In this document: positions 30,721 through 39,500 of the stretch, in pieces
Numbering within the stretch: the stretch's first letter is position 1
Layout: every line of letters starts with the position of its first letter
DNA from: Candidatus Poribacteria bacterium
GTDB taxonomy: Bacteria > Poribacteria > WGA-4E > WGA-3G
DNA length: 54,221 nt
Reading direction: 5' to 3'
Assembly (NCBI GenBank): GCA_003635255.1
Contig: PYJC01000159.1
Location: 1-54,221 of the forward strand
Position numbers and translations under genes: made by a program
The notes under the pieces: generated by a model
Seen by the model: the letters and a program-made list of their open reading frames with translations, nothing else
The model's database searches: none
What the model was told of the DNA's origin: nothing

Positions 30721-30963
30721 TTAACCCTTCTTGCGCTGTGGGTTATTCTCTCGGAACTTACCGGATTTGTTTCCGGTTTTGGACGGTTTGCCCGCATCCC
30801 CTTTGCCCGCACGGGTTTTACCGCCTTTGTTGCCGCCGCCTTTTCCTTTTGCCACGGTTTTTCTCCTTTCTTTCGGGTGATATCGGTGAATCGGTGCCCA
30901 CTCGAACACCTCAAGTTTGCCATTTTTGACGACCCGTACAATCGGATTGTCACTCGCGTTCAT
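30721..30963 (-). CDS. Small Lys/Gly-rich basic protein, 80 residues
   Basis: From ATG 30963 the frame encodes a short beta part (VRVVKNGKLEVFEWAPIHRY) then a very basic, Gly/Lys-rich tail (KGKGGGNKGGKTRAGKGDAG), suggesting nucleic-acid binding. An internal GTG at 30855 with AAAGGAGAAAAACC before it could start a 44-residue version. The ATG lies at the edge of the 30-base relic 30961-30990, so the natural upstream region may be lost. Confidence 0.5.
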   Translation of the reverse strand: MNASDNPIVRVVKNGKLEVFEWAPIHRYHPKERRKTVAKGKGGGNKGGKTRAGKGDAGKPSKTGNKSGKFRENNPQRKKG

Positions 30964-30990
30964 CGCGAGCCAAGAGCTTCAAAGCTTTGA
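30961..30990. repeat. CRISPR-repeat/palindrome relic, half copy
   Basis: The 30 bases starting catcgcgagccaagagcttc are identical to 34632-34661, where they form the left part of a palindrome inserted in a CRISPR repeat of array 2 type. Here the right half is missing. Confidence 0.7.
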
Positions 30991-31059
30991 TTTACCATCC
31001 GTTCGGTGCCGGGTACTCCGCTGTCGAAAATAATCCACATTGATTTTATGCCCTTTCTT

Positions 31060-31575
31060 TCAGTCTGCTTTTCGTATTGTGTACATATCGGCATCGCCAA
31101 GCATTTCATCGAGACCGATCCATTGGTATGTGGTCGTGATGGCTCTGTCCACCTCGGCAGCGGATTTGCCGAATTGCGCTCGACACGTCTCTTTTATCCG
31201 CTTCATGACTTCGGCTTTTATGGTGACAACGCGCATCGCCTTGATGTGTCCTGTTCTGATGTCACAAAGAATCAAGTTGACAACGTTGTTTTCGTTGTTC
31301 AGAAAAGTAGCGCGGCTCTGTTCGTTCTCGGCTGATATGTTGATTGATACGTTGAAATACCATTCGGAATCTTGTATCTCAATCAGAAAAAAGGGGGCTG
31401 TGGGTGTCAAGTATGTTCCGTATCGGAGCGGGTTTCTGCGAAACTGCTTGGCGGAACGGTGGCTGATCTTTGCAAAGCCCACGCACTCGAACGAAGCCCC
31501 GTTGATTCGTGCAACGAACCCCTCGGTGGGTGGCGGGTCAATCGGATATTTGTCTCCGACTCTGAGTGTTCGCAT
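31060..31575 (-). CDS. Hypothetical protein, 171 residues, 3' end in a CRISPR-repeat relic
   Basis: ATG 31575 follows AAGGAGCACACAAC. The protein is soluble and mixed alpha/beta (PIDPPPTEGFVARINGASFE), unrecognised. Its last codons (MYTIRKAD) lie in tctttcagtctgcttttcgt, close to the first 20 bases of the array 2 repeat. The original C-terminus was therefore probably replaced by a decayed CRISPR unit. Confidence 0.55.
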   Translation of the reverse strand: MRTLRVGDKYPIDPPPTEGFVARINGASFECVGFAKISHRSAKQFRRNPLRYGTYLTPTAPFFLIEIQDSEWYFNVSINISAENEQSRATFLNNENNVVNLILCDIRTGHIKAMRVVTIKAEVMKRIKETCRAQFGKSAAEVDRAITTTYQWIGLDEMLGDADMYTIRKAD

Positions 31576-31599
31576 CGTGTTGTGTGCTCCTTGATTGGC

Positions 31600-31685
31600 G
31601 GATAATTACGGGGAGCTGAGTAGGTGTTGGCATCAACAACAACCCAATCGTACAGTGCGAGTTATACAGAACCCCGTAATTATCC
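31600..31685 (-). promoter_or_regulatory. Start-proximal hairpin, family copy c
   Basis: GGATAATTACGGGG (31600-31613) and CCCCGTAATTATCC (31672-31685) pair perfectly over 14 bases around a 58-base loop, 25 bases ahead of the ATG at 31575. The flank ccataag after it is shared with copies a (14058) and d (52458). It is the strongest member of the family. Confidence 0.65.
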
Positions 31686-31725
31686 ATAAGGTGGTTGTTC
31701 TACGCTATTGCGTTGTCGGGTACGT

Positions 31726-32040
31726 TTGACATACTCCCAAGTCTAAAGACATTGGGATTCTTAACTCTTAAAATGGCAATAGTAGTTGTTGCCATACGGT
31801 TTTTCCTGATTCCGCGGCTCGTGCCTCGCATTGAGGACTTACTTGCGCTCCACAGGCGTTTTGACTCTCCCCGTGTCCCGAGGCGAGTTCTGGTCTTAAA
31901 TTAATCGCGGCGTTGAGGTCTCGGTCAAGCGTGAAACCGCAGTCATCACACTGATAGATTCTATCTGAAAGCGTCAAATCGGCTTTCTTATGTCCACAAC
32001 TGCTACAGGTCTTACTGCTTGCAAAGAATTGGTCGGCTTG
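31726..32040 (-). pseudogene. Decayed TnpB element: tnpB 3' end plus intact right end
   Basis: Only the last 91 codons of tnpB remain (from QADQFFASSKTCSSCGHKKA through DRDLNAAINL to WQQLLLPF), closely like the copy at 12570-13760. The zinc finger and last RuvC Asp are kept; the rest is missing. Downstream the right end is intact: aatcccaatgtctttagact then gggagtatgtcaa ending at 31726. The scaffold part of an omega RNA and a guide (31725 leftward) are therefore still present. The left break abuts a CRISPR repeat relic (32046-32074). The sequence 31772-31796 matches a spacer in array 2. Confidence 0.85.
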
Positions 32041-32045
32041 GACAA

Positions 32046-32074
32046 TTCAATTCCACAATGGTTCGATTAAAAGC
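32046..32074. CRISPR. Single relic repeat of a fourth CRISPR family
   Basis: The piece ttcaattccacaatggttcg followed by attaaaagc is the same as the repeats at 35772-35796 and 35834-35855. It is a typical 30-base CRISPR repeat form (GTTTCAATTCC...GATTAAAAC-like). One unit stands alone here between the TnpB relic and the serine protease gene. Confidence 0.6.
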
Positions 32075-32078
32075 GTTG

Positions 32079-33065
32079 CTATCGTCTCTTGAATATCCAT
32101 CTAAAAAACGAGACGACCAAAAATAGGGTGATCACGACTACCACAGCCACTGTCGGTGTTTTGATAAACAGGAGCCATGTAACACCCATCATAATCAGCG
32201 AGATTATGATTAAGCCGCAACAACTTAGGAATTTAAGCACACCCGACCGGCCGCGTGAGTCGGGCATTGCAATGATAATCAGTATTAGCGGAATCGTACT
32301 GATTACCAGAATCGCTAACAGTTCGATGATCGTTAGTCCTAATTCGCTGAGGTGTTCGCCCAACGCTCCGATAGACGGACCATCATTTGATTCCGCCTGC
32401 GCCAACGGTGTCCTGCTGCCCCCTTGTCCCATAAGCGTCTTGAGATAGTTTATAGGTATGGCAAAATTGAGGTTTTGACCATCGCGGTGGCCCCCCACCG
32501 AAACACCGATAACCTTTCCCTTATCGCTTAGCACAGGCCCTCCACTACTTCCTGGGGAAATCGGGGCGGTTATCTGGAGAATTTTGCCATCCACTAAACT
32601 GTTACCCTCTGGTCGGATGGCACTGATGATGCCGTTTGATATTGTCCCTTCCAAACCCTGCGGGTTGCCTGCAACGTAAACGGACTCGCCGACCTGAACC
32701 GTATCACTGTCACCGAGTGGAAGTGCGGGTGCGTCAACACTTGTGATTTGTACGATTGCCAGATCGCGTTCTTTATCAACCGCCTCAATCGCTTCGATGG
32801 CGTACTCCTTTGGTGCGCCAACCCGCTTTGCTTTGCCTCTTTTTATCCCTTTGATAACGTGATAGTTGGTCGCAATATGCCCCTTGCGGATGATAAATCC
32901 GCTTCCCATAGATTTGCCTTTGGTGCTCTCAATAACCAAAAGGACCGTAGAATCTAAGGCGTTTTGGGCAATTTGTGGGGCGTCCTGTGCATTTGCATTC
33001 GGCATCCAGCAAAGTAGCAGAACCCCTAGAATGATGCCACCGATGGCTTTTCGTTTTGTATGCAT
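32079..33065 (-). CDS. Trypsin-like serine protease with C-terminal membrane domain, 328 residues
   Basis: Residues 1-26 are a Sec signal (GGIILGVLLLCWMPNANA). The chymotrypsin-fold catalytic triad is H69 (ATNYHVI), D101 (ERDLAIVQI) and S174 (SPGSSGGPV), as in DegP/HtrA proteins, but there is no PDZ domain. Instead residues about 240-325 hold three membrane segments (LTIIELLAILVISTIPLILI; FLSCCGLIIISLIMMGVTWL; VAVVVVITLFLVVSFFRWIF). The protease would face the periplasm tethered to the membrane and act in envelope quality control or signalling. It is likely monocistronic. Confidence 0.88.
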   Translation of the reverse strand: MHTKRKAIGGIILGVLLLCWMPNANAQDAPQIAQNALDSTVLLVIESTKGKSMGSGFIIRKGHIATNYHVIKGIKRGKAKRVGAPKEYAIEAIEAVDKERDLAIVQITSVDAPALPLGDSDTVQVGESVYVAGNPQGLEGTISNGIISAIRPEGNSLVDGKILQITAPISPGSSGGPVLSDKGKVIGVSVGGHRDGQNLNFAIPINYLKTLMGQGGSRTPLAQAESNDGPSIGALGEHLSELGLTIIELLAILVISTIPLILIIIAMPDSRGRSGVLKFLSCCGLIIISLIMMGVTWLLFIKTPTVAVVVVITLFLVVSFFRWIFKRR

Positions 33066-33145
33066 TCGTTCCTGCTGGTGACTTTACCTCGTTTGAGTTG
33101 GGTGTGTCTGCGCGACCGAGTAGGAGGTAAAGGAATTTGTAAGAG

Positions 33146-33649
33146 TTAAGGGGACTGCCTTTTCTTGCCTTCCTTGTCCCACCACTTTTTCCATTCGCTG
33201 TAGGTTGTTTCTGTCCAAATGGGTGAGTATTTTTCAAAAGGTGTGTCTGCGTAGATTGCATCGCAGTCTGTTCTTGTTGGATGTGGGTTATAGATGTGAT
33301 AGTAGTACCCATGTGGATACTGTTGTCGAAAGATGTGGGTTATAAATCGGAGTGCGACTATTGCGGTGGGCCCCTCATTCTTTAGTGATTCGATCAGCAT
33401 CGGCATGTAGGGGTCTATGTTCTCAATATACTTTGACTCCAGAAATAGTATCTTGTCCTCATTATAATGTACCTTGATGACTGTGCCTGAGGGACCCCAT
33501 TCTTCAAAATAGTAGGCAATACTGCCGTTGTCTATTTCTGGTGTCTTGAGTATATTGAGATCACTTTTGGTTAAAGTCCAGTCGTTCTTTGGGGCACACC
33601 CCGTTAATAATATGATAACTAATATCAGAAATAACGACTGTCTTGTCAT
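33146..33649 (-). CDS. Lipoprotein, 167 residues
   Basis: A lipoprotein signal (LFLILVIILLTGCAPKN, lipobox LTGC) is followed by a mixed domain with an aromatic patch (IFRQQYPHGYYYHIYNPHPT). It lies upstream of the protease in the same direction. No family is recognised. Confidence 0.7.
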   Translation of the reverse strand: MTRQSLFLILVIILLTGCAPKNDWTLTKSDLNILKTPEIDNGSIAYYFEEWGPSGTVIKVHYNEDKILFLESKYIENIDPYMPMLIESLKNEGPTAIVALRFITHIFRQQYPHGYYYHIYNPHPTRTDCDAIYADTPFEKYSPIWTETTYSEWKKWWDKEGKKRQSP

Positions 33650-33661
33650 TATGGAATTCCC

Positions 33662-33895
33662 CTAATGTGGATCGTCTCCACCGACCCAGTCTGTATCGTT
33701 TAAGAGGTCGCGAATCTCTGACGTGGTAAGGTCCCAATTTGGAATGAACTGCGTTTGATCTTCCTTTTCCTCGTCTGCCTCTTCGTCCAATACGATTTTG
33801 GTTTCGATGCTATGGGTTGTTGTGGTCTCGTAAGTGGTTGAGGGTGTCTAGTTGACGTTCAATCCTGTCGAGGCGTTTTGCGTTTTATTTGACAC
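33662..33895 (-). pseudogene. Small acidic gene with an in-frame amber codon
   Basis: GTG 33895, with GGCGGAGAACAA before it, opens a frame of 78 codons to the stop at 33662, interrupted by TAG at 33850-33848 (codon 16). After the TAG it continues TPSTTYETTTTHSIETKIVL and an acidic tail to IRDLLNDTDWVGGDDPH. It overlaps the preceding gene by 11 bases. Either it is broken by a point change or the TAG is read through; no structure to promote readthrough is evident. Confidence 0.4.
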
Positions 33896-34502
33896 TTGTT
33901 CTCCGCCTTTGTCTGTTCTCCTGTTCTAATTTTTTTTGTGCTATCAATTCGTCCATGGTTTGATTATCTACTGTGGGCAGCTCGCATTTAAAGTGATTGG
34001 CAAGTGTTTTTATGACCTTGGCCATCAGTCCGGGACCGAATGGATGCTTGATGAAAATATCGGTATCTACTCCTATCTCCTGGGCATCGTTTAGTTCGTA
34101 ACGGTTTTTTGAAAAGTAGGGTTTCTGTTGTCCGAAGTTTATGTGTAATACATCCCCAAATTTCTCCTTTCCGTAACGGTTAAACAAGATTTCTAAGTAT
34201 TTGTACAGACATTTCTCGTAGCTACCGAGCTTGTATTCTTCGTCCTCAAATTTAAATGTTCTGTTGCCTTTTGTGTTGTTCGGCTTGTCATTTTCTTCCC
34301 CCGGCGTTTTAGGGAGTTGTTCATTGAGAAACTCCTTTAATGCTTGCTTTACATAGTCTATGTACTGCTGACTTCCTGCTTCTTGTACTTCTTCGATAAT
34401 AGAAGATAGAATGAATTGAGCGAAATCCTCTGTAGGAGATTCAAATTGCTGTGTCAAAAAATCCTTGGTTGCTGTTTTGATTTGGTTTCTAATAGATAAC
34501 AT
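33885..34502 (-). CDS. Hypothetical protein, 205 residues
   Basis: I start at ATG 34502 (AAAGGAAAACC upstream); the longer frame runs through the hairpin 34553-34587. The N-terminal half is helical (QFESPTEDFAQFILSSIIEE), the C-terminal half alpha/beta (YKLGSYEKCLYKYLEILFNR; GFGPGLM-type loop around residue 165) with a charged end. No signal peptide. I cannot assign a family. Confidence 0.6.
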   Translation of the reverse strand: MLSIRNQIKTATKDFLTQQFESPTEDFAQFILSSIIEEVQEAGSQQYIDYVKQALKEFLNEQLPKTPGEENDKPNNTKGNRTFKFEDEEYKLGSYEKCLYKYLEILFNRYGKEKFGDVLHINFGQQKPYFSKNRYELNDAQEIGVDTDIFIKHPFGPGLMAKVIKTLANHFKCELPTVDNQTMDELIAQKKLEQENRQRRRTSVK

Positions 34503-34539
34503 GGTTTTCCTTTCATATATCTTTCCGTCCGCTGGCTGG

Positions 34540-34682
34540 CTTTTGGGAGGGGTTTTTGCCCCGACTTGCGACATGTCGGGGCAAAAATCTACACCGTTGA
34601 CACGCCCAAAAGTCCTCGGGGCAAAAGTCCTCATCGCGAGCCAAGAGCTTCAAAGCTTTGAAGCTCTTGGCGTGAGTGTAAC
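34540..34682. repeat. Hairpin followed by a palindrome inside a CRISPR-repeat relic
   Basis: A 13-bp hairpin (TTTTTGCCCCGAC, 34553-34565, with its complement 34575-34587) is enclosed by CTTTTGGG / CCCAAAAG. The part ccgttgacacgcccaaaa (34596-34613) matches 18 bases of the iscB upstream hairpin. Next, CATCGCG (34632-34638) and GTGAGTGTAAC (34672-34682), the two parts of the array 2 repeat, flank the perfect 30-base palindrome whose left arm is CCAAGAGCTTCAAAG (34641-34655). Confidence 0.7.
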
Positions 34683-34704
34683 TACCAACCTTCCATTGAT
34701 CGTT

Positions 34705-35115
34705 CTACCCGTTTACTTTGTTCAATTTTGCTTCATAAATTATAAGGTGTTTGAACAGAGATCTTGCTTCTTCTCGAAGTTGTGCCCAACCGGACGGTTC
34801 ACCATCTAAATGAAAGTCAATTCTTGATGCGTTTCCAAGTGCTTCAACAACCGGCGTTAGTGATGGACATGACTCAAAGTACTCAGGAAAAAATGCCATA
34901 CATGCGTCAATAAGGGCATCGGGATGATCTGGACCTGCCGGAATAATCACCTCAACTTTTCCCATAGGTCTAATATCGCTATTAAAATAACGCACTTCCA
35001 ACCACTGCCGATCTGCATCACCAACGAGGATTTGGAAATCAATTGGATTTATGCCATCGGCACCAAGGAAGCCTCCTTCGCCTCCGATACAATAGATTCT
35101 GGAATATCCAGCCAT
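34705..35115 (-). CDS. Hypothetical protein, 136 residues
   Basis: ATG 35115 follows AAAGGAGAAAAAAA. It is a soluble alpha/beta protein (MAGYSRIYCIGGEGGFLGAD) with a helical C-terminus. No signal peptide or motif. It lies between the relic 34540-34682 and CRISPR array 3. Confidence 0.65.
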   Translation of the reverse strand: MAGYSRIYCIGGEGGFLGADGINPIDFQILVGDADRQWLEVRYFNSDIRPMGKVEVIIPAGPDHPDALIDACMAFFPEYFESCPSLTPVVEALGNASRIDFHLDGEPSGWAQLREEARSLFKHLIIYEAKLNKVNG

Positions 35116-35140
35116 TTTTTTTCTCCTTTGTTGTAGGGTC

Positions 35141-35552
35141 GTTTCAAACTCGTTATCGAGATTCTTTTGGTTTCGACCGATTCTTACCGAAAGTTAGGAG
35201 ATGAAATGAATAAGAGTTTCAATCTCGCGATCGAGATTCTTTTGGTTTCGACTGAAGATCACTTCACGCATGATACTGAGTTTTACTGGGTTTCAATCTC
35301 GCGATCGAGATTCTTTTGGTTTCGACAGATTAACCAATATCGGTGGGACAAAAAGCCCGTAGGATGTTTCAATCTCGCGATCGAGATTCTTTTGGTTTCG
35401 ACAGCACCGGATCGTGCAGTGATTTCAGGTTCATAAAGCGAGTTTCAATCTCGCGATCGAGATTCTTTTGGTTTCGACAAACAGAATGACTTTATCCACA
35501 TACCGGCAACTTCTTGTTTCAATCTCGCGATCGAGATTCTTTTGGTTTCGAC
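35141..35552 (-). CRISPR. CRISPR array 3, six repeats, five spacers
   Basis: Repeats of 37 bases start at 35141, 35216, 35290, 35366, 35442 and 35516: GTTTCAATCTCGCGATCGAG then ATTCTTTTGGTTTCGAC. The first is mutated (AAACTCGTTATCGAG), marking the distal end. In minus orientation the repeat ends ATTGAAAC, the usual 8-base crRNA handle, so the leader lies to the right. Spacers are 38, 37, 39, 39 and 37 bases. A single decayed copy of the same repeat with a similar right flank (agcgacc...gcaagggt) is at 48949-48985. No cas gene nearby. Confidence 0.95.
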
Positions 35553-35889
35553 AGCGACCTTATTCACGCCAATAATAGCAAGGGTCCAAAGCACCCCAAT
35601 ATGTCAACCTCTGATTTTGGGGGTGTGGATGCGATTGAAAACGTTGATTTTCAAAGCGGAGCATCGTTTTTATCCTTGCTATGACAGGTTTTTCGGGAAT
35701 GCTGTCGGTCCCCCGTGTTTTTGTTAGCACAGAGGTTGACCGCTTTTTAGTCCGCTTTTGGTCGCGGCGGTATTCCACAATGGTTCGATTAAAAGCTTGC
35801 AACGCCTGAACAGGTAGATAAGTTAGCGACTCTGTTTCAATTCCACAATGGCTCGTTCAGCATCATAGTCGTCATGAGATTGAGATGGG
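35553..35889. CRISPR. Array 3 leader side and relic of a fourth CRISPR array
   Basis: After the conserved flank agcgaccttattcacgcc the region holds a decayed array 2-type repeat (ttagtccgcttttggtcgcg, 35749-35768), then attccacaatggttcgatta (35772-35791) and gtttcaattccacaatggct (35834-35853), two units of a different repeat family 68 bases apart, the period of a 30-base repeat plus a 38-base spacer. No gene is present. Confidence 0.65.
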
Positions 35890-36480
35890 CTATGGCATTA
35901 TTGGGGTCAAATTGGGATTGAGTTCTATCGCCTTGTCAGAGTCCGATCTGGCCTTCTCATCTGCCTCTATGCCGTTATAAGTTGAGCCACGATTGTGATA
36001 GGCGTTGGCATCATTGGGATTGAGTTCTATCGCCTTGGTAAAGTCCAATATGGCCTTCTCATCTGCCTCTATGCCGTTATAAGCAAGGCCACGATTGCGA
36101 TAGGCTTCGGCATCACTGGGATTGAATTCTATCGCCTTGGTAAAGTCCTCTATGGCCTTGTCATTGTCCCCTCTGTCTCTATAAGCAAAGCCACGATTGC
36201 GATAGGCTTCGGCATCACTGGGATTGAATTCTATCGCCTTGGTAAAGTCCTCTATGGCCTTGTCATGTTTCTCTCTGCCGTTATAAGCAAAGCCACGATT
36301 GCGATAGGCGTTGGCATCATTGGGATTGAGTTCTATCGCCTTGGTAAAGTCCTCTATGGCCTTGTCATGTTTCTTTATGCCGTTATAAGCATAGCCACGA
36401 TCGAGATAGGCGTTGGCATCATTGGGATTGAGTTCTATCTGTCTATTGAAGGGTTCAAAAATTTGGTGTAAACTTGCCAT
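35890..36480 (-). CDS. Tetratricopeptide-repeat protein, 196 residues
   Basis: The protein is almost wholly five tandem 34-residue TPR units (KAIEDFTKAIELNPNDANAY then RNRGFAYNGREKHD). The DNA repeats with a 102-base period and high identity, so the array expanded recently and its copy number may vary. Such sequences bind partner proteins. There is no signal peptide. It is preceded by AGGAGATAAG and lies after the terminator-like palindrome of the cadherin gene. Confidence 0.85.
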   Translation of the reverse strand: MASLHQIFEPFNRQIELNPNDANAYLDRGYAYNGIKKHDKAIEDFTKAIELNPNDANAYRNRGFAYNGREKHDKAIEDFTKAIEFNPSDAEAYRNRGFAYRDRGDNDKAIEDFTKAIEFNPSDAEAYRNRGLAYNGIEADEKAILDFTKAIELNPNDANAYHNRGSTYNGIEADEKARSDSDKAIELNPNLTPIMP

Positions 36481-36508
36481 TAGTCTTATCTCCTAGTTTG
36501 ATTAAAAA

Positions 36509-36541
36509 GCTTATGCCCCAATCGGTGACTGGGGCATAAGC
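36509..36541 (-). terminator. Palindrome after the cadherin gene
   Basis: GCTTATGCCCCA (36509-36520) pairs with TGGGGCATAAGC (36530-36541), 14 bases past the stop of 36555-47900; on the minus strand it is followed by tttttaat, so it can act as an intrinsic terminator. A related palindrome is at 30680-30705. Confidence 0.65.
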
Positions 36542-36554
36542 GTGTTTTGGGTTG

Positions 36555-39500
36555 TTACTTGACAATGACCATCTTCCGAGTGGCGGTGTAATCACCTGCG
36601 GTGAGGTGGTAGAAGTAGATACCACTTGCTACGCGCTCGCCGAGGTCGTTTCTACCGTCCCAGTAGATGGCTTTATGCCGGGTTTCGTATACGGCGGCAA
36701 CTTGGTGTCCGAGCGGGATGCTTCGCACCTGCTCGCCCTTCTGGTTGTAGATTCTCAACGTGACGACCGCATCCGTTGCCAGCCGATACGGTATCCATGT
36801 TTCAGGATTAAACGGGTTTGGATAGTTCCGTAACAGTTCCGTCTTCGCTGGTATCTCGTAAGTGACAAGCGCATCCAACTGGATGTGGCTTCGCTTCACA
36901 TCTTCGGCAGTTACCACATACCGGAGCGGTTCTACACCAACCAACGGGTCTGTCGATTGCGCGGTGATTTCGAGGATGTCTCCAACCTGTGCCGCTCGCC
37001 CCGTTGAGACATCAACAACGGTCAACTGATAGCCTGTGCCGTTCTTATCGGTTGCAACGGTCTCCACTTGACCCGTCGACAGATTCTTGACAGTGATGTG
37101 GAAGTCGGTAAGACCTTTTACCCCGTCAACGACTGAACCTGTGACAGCGACAGCGGAAGTCACACCCGTTTTATGGATGCCCGTCTGACCGAGCCATGGG
37201 GCCGCGGGCATTGCACTGCTTGCCCACCCATCGCCCATGATCGAGACGGTCGTCGCCGCAGTTGCGTTGAGAATAAAGGACTGTCCACCCGTAACCGCAA
37301 CATCGCCGGGATCGCCTGCTCGTGTAATCGTCTTGTACTCACCACCGTCTGAGACAATAATGAAACTGACGTTGTCGTCAAGTTCCAATAGGTCACTGAC
37401 GTTGGTTATCCTTGAATCCTTCAACGGTACACCGACAAGGTTACTGCCAGTCACCAACGTGATTGAAGCAGTGCCGTCTGTGCCGAGCGCGTCACCGGAT
37501 AGCTGAAGGGTGACTGCGTTCTTCATATCCGCAAGGATACCGAGGTCATCGGTCAAATCCCTGTCACTTGCCCGACCTCTGTTCTGCTCGCCGATATAAC
37601 TGAGCCATCGCTGACTCGACGCGTCGTAAGTGATGAGGAGGTTGACGTTGGTCGCGCCGCCGAGTTTGTCATAGAGGTCGCTAATCTTTGCGAGTCCTGC
37701 CATCTTCAGCGGTACGTGAATCAAACTCTGTCCCGCTGGCACTGACAACATGAATTCCGGTACGTCCGTAACCGTAATCGTGACTGTGACTGAAGACATC
37801 AGCGTACCATCGGAAGCGGTGACCATCACCGTATGGGAGGCCTGGGCTTCATAGTCAAGGTCTGCCATGGTCTTCAACTGACCCGTCGCCGTGTCAATCG
37901 CAAACGATGCCATATCCACGCCACCGAGGCTGTAGGTAATATCGTCACCGTCATCGTCGGTAGCCATCACAGGGTCACCGATTGCCATACCTGCCGCTGT
38001 GTTCTCCTCTACCATGCGGGTAGCGGTAGCACTGGCGAACATCGGTGCATCGTTGACATCCATGACGCTAATCGTGACTGTGATTGAACCTGTGAGACCA
38101 CCACTATCGGTAGCAATGACCATCACTGTATAGGAATCCTTGGTTTCATGGTCAAGCATTCCCATGGTCATCAACTGTCCCGTTGTATCACCAATCGCGA
38201 ATGATGCCATATCGGTGCCACCGAGGCTGTACATCACCTCGTCACCGTCGTCCGGATCAGTTGCCGTGAACGCGGCACCGATGTTCATACCTGCCGCGGT
38301 GTTCTCGTCTACTGAACGGGCGGCAGTTGCATCGGCAAATGCCGGTGCTTCGTTTACGTCCGTGACGGTGATCTCGACCGTGATCGAATCCGTGAGACCA
38401 CCTTTATCGGTGGCTGTGACCATTACCGTATAGGAATCCTTGGTTTCATGGTCAAGTGCCGCCTGAGTCATCAGCTGCCCGGTTGCGCCGTTAATGTCAA
38501 ACGATGCCATATCCGTCCCGCCGAGCGTGTAGGTCAATACTTCACCTGCATCAGTGTCTACCGCTGCCACCGGGGCACCGATTGGCATACCTGCCGCTGT
38601 GTTCTCTGCCACTGAGCGGGCGGCGGTATCACTGGCAAACGCCGGGGCGTTGTTCGTTGGTTCTGGATCGCCATCAGCAACCGATACGTCTGTAACGTTG
38701 ATGGTGACAGTAATTGCAGCGGTACCACCGGTGAGACCATCGTCCGCAGTGACCACTACCGTATAGACCCTCTTGACTTCAAAGTCAAGCGCGGCACTGG
38801 TCATCAACTGACCGGACGTGCTGTTAATGCCAAAGGAAGCCGCATCCGCGCCACCGAGCGTGTAGGTCAATGGATCGTTGTTCGGATCCGTCGCTCCTAC
38901 CGGTGCACCGATGTTTGTGCCTGCCGCCGTGTTCTCTGCCACGGAGCGGGTGGCACTCGTACCATCGTCAAACGTTGGTGGATCGTTCGTTACTGGTATT
39001 GGTTGTTGACCCCCACCTGTATCCGGTAGTGGTTGTGGTGCTGGTGGTTGACCGCCTCCTGGATCTGGGGTGGTCCCCGGAGCCGTGACCCTGATACTGA
39101 CGGTGATTCTGTCATCGATGGCGGTGCTGGCGGACCCATCTGGTGCTTTCCCATCGTGTACGGTGACTGTCACTGAATAGGAGCCTGCGGTGACAGATGC
39201 CCGAGTGGTCAACTGTCCCGTGTTGCTGTTAATCGCAAACAACGCGGTATGGCCACCGCTGAGGGCGTAAATTAACGTGTCGTTATCAAGGTCTGTCGCG
39301 GCGATGCGAGCCCCGACATTGCGTCCTGCTCCGCCAGCGGAAACCGAGCGGGTGGTGCTGGTGCCTGCCGTGAAGGTGGGCGGTCGGTTTTGGCCCGTTG
39401 GGTCATCGCTTGGGTCGTTCTCGATGGTGATGTTGACGGTGATACTGTCATCAATGCCGGTATCGGCTTCACCGTCGTCATCCTTGCTATCGCTGACGTT

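Noticed and set aside
28887..35552. Complete CRISPR-Cas locus
   Set aside because: No cas1, cas2 or effector cas gene is found on either strand; all nearby genes are assigned or clearly different.
35995..36471. 158-residue plus-strand frame opposite the TPR gene
   Set aside because: It is the antisense image of the 102-base TPR repeat.
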